Origin: Chytridium lagenaria
Taxonomy: Eukaryota; Chytridiomycota; Chytridiomycetes; Chytridiales; Chytridiaceae
Assembly (NCBI GenBank): GCA_025449115.1
Contig: JAHLKC010000092.1
Coordinates: 1-64,000 of the forward strand
Reading direction: 5' to 3'
Length of the DNA: 64,000 nucleotides
Within the stretch, counting starts at the first letter, position 1, and the number at the start of each line of letters is the position of its first letter. Of this stretch, positions 58,401 to 64,000 are shown in pieces. The position numbers were made by a program, and so were the translations under genes. The notes beneath the pieces were generated by a model, which was given only the letters and a program-made list of their open reading frames with translations, was not told the DNA's origin and made no database searches.

Positions 58401-60510
58401 ATGGCGGACCGACAGAGGTTGCATGAGATGGTGGGGACGTATTATGAGGGGTTGGCGGGGGAGGAAGGGGATAAGAGGAAGATGTGGATGGGTGTCATGT
58501 GTTTTCATTTTTGGAGGTCAGGAAATGTGGAGAAGAAGGTGGCGAGACATGTGGAGCTGGGGTAGGTTATGAATTCAAAAAAGTAGAAGGTTTTATTCAA
58601 ACTGTCAAAAAAGTATATACTTAAAAGACAGCCATACTCCTTTTTTGCTTACAAAACTTGTCTTTGCACCCTTCTCTCCGTCTTTTTTTGGACTTGAACG
58701 TTCCTCCACCTGTCCTTTTTTTTTCGATTATCATGAACCCCGTCCGCCTCTCCTTTTTCAGCTCTCTAATATTCAAAATGCTTCAGATTCACCTATTTTC
58801 TCGATGCCTCCGGTTTGAAACGACAATGGTATTCAAAGAACTCCTCCAATTTCTGGATGACAATGACGCTGATGCAGGGAAAGGCCGTGATTTGACTGAA
58901 GGTACAATGAAAGCCGACATCATTGCCCGCCTTGCATGGTCAAGCGTCAATTTTGTACCACATGCAGATACAAGACGTTATGCAGTACGAGCGTTGGAGA
59001 TGTCAGGAGTGGAATGGCCAAAAGATTTAGCGGCAGTGAAAACTGGGATTTTGGAAGCAGTAAAAAGGTGAGTTGCCCCCCTCGCCCCCTTTTTATTAAA
59101 TGTTGAGTGCGCATAGGATTGGAATTTTGTGGATGAAATCAAGAGGGGGATGAAGGACGTGGAGAAACGAAGAAAAGTGCCGAAACGGAGCGTGGATGTC
59201 ACAACACCACCGTCGGATTCTTTTGCGAGGTTACGAGCCGCGTCGTCACCTTATTTTCATTCAACACCGTTTCAAGAAACACCTCAAGACCGTCGTCACG
59301 CCAACATTAAATTCTCGTTACTCGCGCTCAACACATTGACGATCATGGATAGCCAGATGGATGGGGAGACGAAATTTTTCATTATTCTTCAGAATCTCAT
59401 CCACGCGTTTGAACGATGTCATAGTGACCCTGATTACATGCTTCAAGGGTTAACATTATCAGCGTTCACCATGGCGAGGTTTGGAGCGTGGGGTATTGGG
59501 TTGCGCGGCGACTTTATAACGTGACGTGCCGGATGCGACATAAATGCACCGATGCGATTATACCAAAGATACGAATTTATCCTGCGTTGATCTTAAGTTT
59601 TGAGAAAAGCCCGAGATGGTCGCTTGAGATGTGTCTTGAGAGTGAGAGATTTTGGAATGAGAGAAAAGTAGCGCGGGAGTGTCTGATATTGAAGCCGATG
59701 ATGTTTGGGGCGAGCATGCTTGCTGGGAAGTTGAGGATGATCACTGAGCGGACGCCTGACACGCTTGTGAGGGAGATGATGAGGACAGAGAAGATGTGGA
59801 CAGTGGGGATTTGCAGCATTTTAATGTTTGAAGCCATGTATGAGGGAGATGTGGAGAGGGTTGAGAGGTTTGGAGGGATAGTTGGGGTTGTTGCGGAGGG
59901 GTTTGGGGATCAGATAAAGTACGTTTTTGGTTTTATTGGTGGGATGATGGAGGTTTTAGTGGATCTAGTGAAAGGAGATAACCACGGAAAGGACTTTTGT
60001 GACAAGATGGAGACATATGCGAGGAACAGTGCAAAGCTTCAGATGGAACAAAATCAAGTTTACATGATTTTTCATTCTTTTGTGATGTTGATGGGGTGCA
60101 CTCTTTTGATGAAAACAGTGCTCAAAGGTGACCGTGGTCGAGGTTTATCCATCTCCACAACGGCGCTTCAACAATCCATTGCGCAAATCTTGAAACGCGT
60201 TCCTGTGGTTCGAGCTTTCGTTTCAGGTTGTGATTGGTCGACGCGTGTATACGGCTTGTGGGAGGGTGTTGGAAGGGAAAGGGTGTAAAGAGGCTGGATG
60301 GTTCAAGGCCATGTTTGGTCGGAAACCTTTTGCCGGGCAGATGGGAGGGGGGGGAGTTTATGGGGTTGGGTGGGTTTGTGGCGGGGGCCGTGGGACATTT
60401 GAGTTGGAATGAAGAAGAGGAGGAGAAGGTTTGCGATGAGAGCAGCTGGGTTGTTCCGTTGCATGCAAGCTGCAACTTGTGAGAGATGGGCGTTGATGGC
60501 GTTGAAGTGA
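54363..60510 (+). CDS. ADCY10-like cyclase/NTPase, copy D (several frame breaks)
   Basis: Close relative of copy B. ATG 54363 gives MTHGLLVRKRDS; the cyclase exons carry AMIDISGFSALTSLF, VLGYGGDIVK, FLGDALLVTFS and HAGITCGMVSRVIVGIPSLR. Next come GQLGLSAEV (about 55505), RVTDFKSEYRTLSVLFVKPL near 55840-55900, Walker A GPSGMGKSNLLKFF near 56780-56825, Walker B VVMILDDAQWLD near 57535-57570, HFRHITISNAIYESIPMADR near 58345-58405, and the helical C-terminus to TGA 60508-60510. Compared with B, single bases are missing or added near 54841 (exon end GAGAG instead of GAGAAG), 56708, 56772, 57440, 59500, 60220 and 60350. Either this is a young pseudogene or the assembly is noisy here. The 11-nt micro-exon is at 57036-57046. 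Confidence 0.83.
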
Positions 60511-61416
60511 TCACACGATATCTAAGTTATCGCGTTTTTGCGTCAAGTATCTTTCAATGCTTGGTTATTTCGTTGAATGTTGATTTTGTTCATTTACTTG
60601 GATTTTTTTTTTTTTTTGATGTGCTTAATTATAGACGTCATTATTTTAAGAAATCAAAAACGGTGTCCACAAAGACATTTCTTTTATACAAAATAACTTA
60701 TGTTATGTGTCAACAAAAGAAACGCATCACTTGGGGAAAAAAAAAAAGACAAACGTTTCCACCGCTTCCATTTAAACAACCAGCGGAAACATCCGCATCT
60801 ACTTGTACCAGTGTGGCCATCATGCTCGTTTTTTCCATGTAGTTCCCTCATTCACATACATTTTCGTACTCACCCTCCCTCAAAGAAAATCTCACCAACA
60901 ACATCAACGCTTCCTCATCTTCGCAAAAAAAAGCTACCCAAACCAGCCGCGTTTCCTTTAAATTTTGAATCGATGGAATAAAAAAGTCAAAGGACCCATA
61001 AAACACAAAACTTAGAAACTTAATTTTTTCGCAAAAAAATAAAGCGAAGGGGAACAGAACAAAGATAAGGAACCGCAGGATTGAAAAAAAAAGGGGTGGT
61101 CGAAACCCTAAACCAACAGAAAAGGAGGGCAATGAGGGAGGAGGGAAAAAAAAACCCCCAGCGACAACACAAAGCACAGATAGAGATCCATTAAAGGAAG
61201 ACAACGCCAACTCCCACAAAAACAAAAAAGTGAAACCACCTTATTTTTTGCAGAAAACAAAATAAAAAATCAGCCAAAAAAAAAGGGGGTGGTTGGGGTT
61301 GGGGGTGTTAGGGGAAACCGCAATAACACCCTCCAATAAAAACAAAAGAAACAACAGAAAGAAAGGAGAGAACAAAAAAAATGCCCTCCAAAAAAAAGTG
61401 TAATCCTTCAAAACAC
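60511..61416. other. Intergenic region, A-rich
   Basis: About 0.9 kb between the convergent copy D and transketolase. Many poly-A and poly-T runs (for example 60606-60618 and 60738-60748). A minus-strand frame at 60848-61225 is Phe-rich because of the A-rich DNA and is not supported as a gene. Confidence 0.5.
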
Positions 61417-64000
61417 TCAAACCCCCAACTCCTTCACCGCCTCCACAACCCTCTCCCCTGTAATCCCCAACTCCTTCATAACAATATTTCCCGGTCCACT
61501 CAAACCAAACCTATCAATCCCCACAACCTTGCCATCAAGTCCCACATACTTCCACCAACTCAAGCTCACACCCGCCTCAATAGCAACGCGAGCTCGCACA
61601 TTAGGAGGGAGAACTTCATCCTTGTATTCCTGGGATTGCTCGTCAAAGCGGAGGAATGAGGGGACAGAGACGACACGAGCAGACGGGCCGAGCGCTTTGG
61701 CGGCAAAGAGACAGTGTTGGACTTCAGAACCAGAGCCGAGGAGAATGTATTTCAGAGGCGCGGTTTCTTTGAGGAGGATGTAGGCGCCCCTGGGAGAAGA
61801 AAAAGACATTACGGGATGAGCATAGGTATTGTGTGTTGTAATGATTGATAGAAATGGTTTCTTACTTGAACACGCCGTTACGCCTTTCCTCGACAGAAGC
61901 AACGTTAAGGTACGGCACAGACTGCCTGGTCAACACAAGCAAAGAAGGTCCATCGGTCCTCTCAACAGCAGCCACAAAAGCACCAGCAGTCTCCTCAGGG
62001 TCAGCAGGACTACAAGATTAAAAAGAAAAGGAAAAAAAAAAGGCAAGTCAGTATTTTTTTCGATTACAAAAGGTAAGGGGCGGAGGAAAGGAAATCATCC
62101 ACAAAACAAAAAAAAACAAACAAAAAACAAACAACCCACCGCAAAACATCCAAATTAGGAATAGCCCTGCAAGCCGCCAAAGTCTCAACAGGCTGGTGAG
62201 TAGGTCCATCCTCACCAACACCCACACTGTCGTGCGTGAAAATATGGAAAATGGGCAACTTAGCAAGCGCCGCAAGACGAATAGCGGGTCTCACGAAATC
62301 ACTAAACGTGAAAAAGGTGGCTCCAGATCCACGCCAGAGACCGTGGTATCCAATCTGCAAGTTAAGAAAGAAAAGTAAGTGAAAAAGACACTGACATAAA
62401 GAAGACAACAGTTGATAAAATAAAGGACAATAAGACAAGATGAAAAAAAAAAGTGGAAGTGACATAAAAAAATTTAAAAAAATAAATGCAAAGAAACATA
62501 ACTCTAAAACAAAACTATCATCCATTTGTAAATACATACCCCGTTCACAATGCATCCCATCCCAAACTCCCTAATCCCAAAGTAAATGTTCCGTCCGCTC
62601 CTATTCTCCTTTGAGAAATCGCCCACCCCCTTAATATAGTTCAAAGTGCTCCCATGCAAATCTGCACTCCCACTCAACAACAAAGGCATGGCAGCAGCAA
62701 GCGGCTGCAACACAGTCTCCCCAGCCTTCCTAGTCGCAATCTCCCCAGCCTCCTCCTTAAACAAAGGAATAGCGTTCAAAAGTTCCTGACGGGGCGGCAC
62801 GTAATGCTTCTCCGCACCCTCAAGAAGCGCCGACAGCGCAGGGTTGGCAGATTTCCAGGCATTATAAGTCTTCTCCAGGCATTGTAAGCCTTAAGGAGGT
62901 CTTGTTGACGAGCTGCAAACAGAGCTTTCACGCGGTCCGACACATAAAAGCCTTGCTCAGAGGGGATGCCAAGCTTCTTTTTGCTCTCGGTCACAAACTT
63001 GACACCGGCTTCACCGTGGGCCTTGTTAGTGCCAGCGACCTCGGAAATGCCGTAACCAATGACGGTCTTGATGATGATCATCTTGGGGCGGGAGTTAAGG
63101 TTAGCGCGCGCGAATTGATAAGCGGCGGAAAAGGCAGGGATGTCGTGGCCGTTGACCTGGACAACGTCCCAGCCATAGGCGCGGTAGCGGGCGCCAGTGT
63201 CCTCGGATTGGGTCTTGGAGGCCATGGCGTCGAGGGTGACCTATGTAATAATGATAATTCGAGAGGTTTAGTATTAGCTTCGGTACGCACAACTCTATCT
63301 TTTTTTTGCTGATAAAGTATACACCACATCCCCAAAATATGCAGTGGATAAACAAAGTACAATAAATACAACAATGGAAGTACCTCATTCGCATCATAAA
63401 TTACAATCAAGTTATCCAAACCCTCATGAGCGGCAAAAGAGCAAGCCTCATGCGAGACACCCTCCTGAAGACACCCATCACCAGCAAGAACGACAACCCT
63501 TGAATCAAAGATGGTGTGCTCGGGGGTGTTAAACTTGGCTTCACTCATCTTGGAGGCCAAGGCGATACCGACGGCAGACGAGATACCAGTTCCAAGAGGG
63601 CCGGTGGTGGCTTCGACACCGTCGGTGTCTCCAAATTCGGGGTGGCCGGGGGTGTTTGAATGGAGTTTGCGGAAGCTGAGAAGGGTAGGTGAGTGAGTTC
63701 GGAGAGTGGATGGGTAAAGGTGAAAGATGGAAACATACCTCTTGACATCCTCGAGGGAGACGTTGTAGCCAGAGAGGTGGAGCCAGGCATACAGGAACAT
63801 ACTTTTTTTTTTTTGAAAAATAATTATAGTGAGTAAGTGATAAACAGAATAGAAATGATTCTCTCTCACCTTCCATGACCAGCAGAGAGAACAAAGCTGT
63901 ATTATCAAAAAGTTAGTTAAATTTAACAGGAAAACAACTTTAATGTTAAACAGTTTGAGGGTGGTCAAGTAAAAAAAAAACCAAAAAAAAACACGATGAA
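61417..64000 (-). CDS. TKL: Transketolase (5' end outside the window)
   Basis: Thiamine-diphosphate enzyme of the pentose phosphate pathway moving two-carbon units between sugar phosphates. The first visible exon (about 63898-63872) reads FVLSAGHG, then [19 protein letters not shown]; next [20 protein letters not shown] and [19 protein letters not shown] near 63650-63545; the TPP motif [20 protein letters not shown] near 63490-63430; [12 protein letters not shown] near 63165; [10 protein letters not shown]; then [16 protein letters not shown] near 62680-62630, [33 protein letters not shown] with [18 protein letters not shown] near 62300-62200, and [13 protein letters not shown]. The stop is at 61417-61419. 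The N-terminal 60 or so residues lie beyond the window. A 20-nt imperfect duplication at 62855-62888 breaks the frame. Seven or so short introns. Confidence 0.93.
62855..62888. repeat. 20-nt imperfect tandem duplication inside transketolase
   Basis: CCAGGCATTATAAG (62855-62868) and CCAGGCATTGTAAG (62875-62888) are offset by 20 nt. The offset is not a multiple of three and shifts the transketolase frame between AYNAW and [13 protein letters not shown]. Confidence 0.85.

Noticed and set aside
60848..61225. 125-codon minus-strand frame rich in Phe
   Set aside because: It reflects A-rich, homopolymer-rich intergenic DNA; no conserved motif and no plausible initiation context.
1..64000. tRNA, rRNA and CRISPR features
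   Set aside because: No T-loop-like GGTTCGAATCC with a matching acceptor stem, no rRNA-like block and no regularly spaced direct repeats were noticed by eye; a covariance-model search would be decisive.

Overview
The window looks like nuclear DNA of an early-diverging (chytrid-like) fungus. Genes are split by many short GT-AG introns, mostly about 40-110 bp, and are closely packed on both strands. The recognisable products are all eukaryotic: COP9 signalosome subunits, casein kinase 2 beta, a complex I subunit, SEC62, BAP31, a Tra2-like splicing factor, a UPF2-like factor and transketolase. Multi-domain cyclases of the soluble adenylyl cyclase (ADCY10) type and a PDE9-type phosphodiesterase argue against Dikarya. 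The lineage is an inference. No rRNA, tRNA or CRISPR was seen.

Left part (0.3-27.4 kb): housekeeping genes, in order an ARO8/AADAT-like aminotransferase (-), D-2-hydroxyglutarate dehydrogenase (-), an unrecognised Q/P-rich protein (+), a PGS1-like phosphatidylglycerophosphate synthase (+), BAP31 (+) and SEC62 (-) tail to tail, a shortened UPF2-like gene (-), NDUFA9 (+), an unrecognised segment (-), a MIOS-like WD40 gene (-), a Tra2-like SR protein (+), a Gfo/Idh/MocA oxidoreductase (-), CSN1 (+), two unrecognised minus-strand genes, PDE9 (-) divergent from CSN3 (+), and a TMEM184/OST-alpha-like membrane protein (+).

Central and right part (28.4-60.5 kb): four long genes of one family, called here A (-), C (+), B (+) and D (+). 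Each encodes an N-terminal class III cyclase domain, a second cyclase-like domain, a P-loop NTPase and a long helical C-terminal region. Copy C is a clear pseudogene, with about 0.9 kb of foreign sequence and an internal deletion. B and D share a roughly 1.07 kb 5' segment that is almost identical, introns included, while the rest is clearly diverged. The CK2 beta gene lies between A and C. A membrane-protein fragment and an LTR-like element lie between B and D. Transketolase (-) runs off the right edge.

Together the cyclase cluster and the PDE9 gene about 4 kb from it suggest a cyclic-nucleotide signalling neighbourhood. A pervasive feature is single-base frame disruption, also in genes that should be essential. 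I read this mainly as sequence or assembly noise, with true decay where large insertions or deletions occur. CDS spans below therefore run from first to last recognised codon and include introns and frame breaks; they are not clean exon models.
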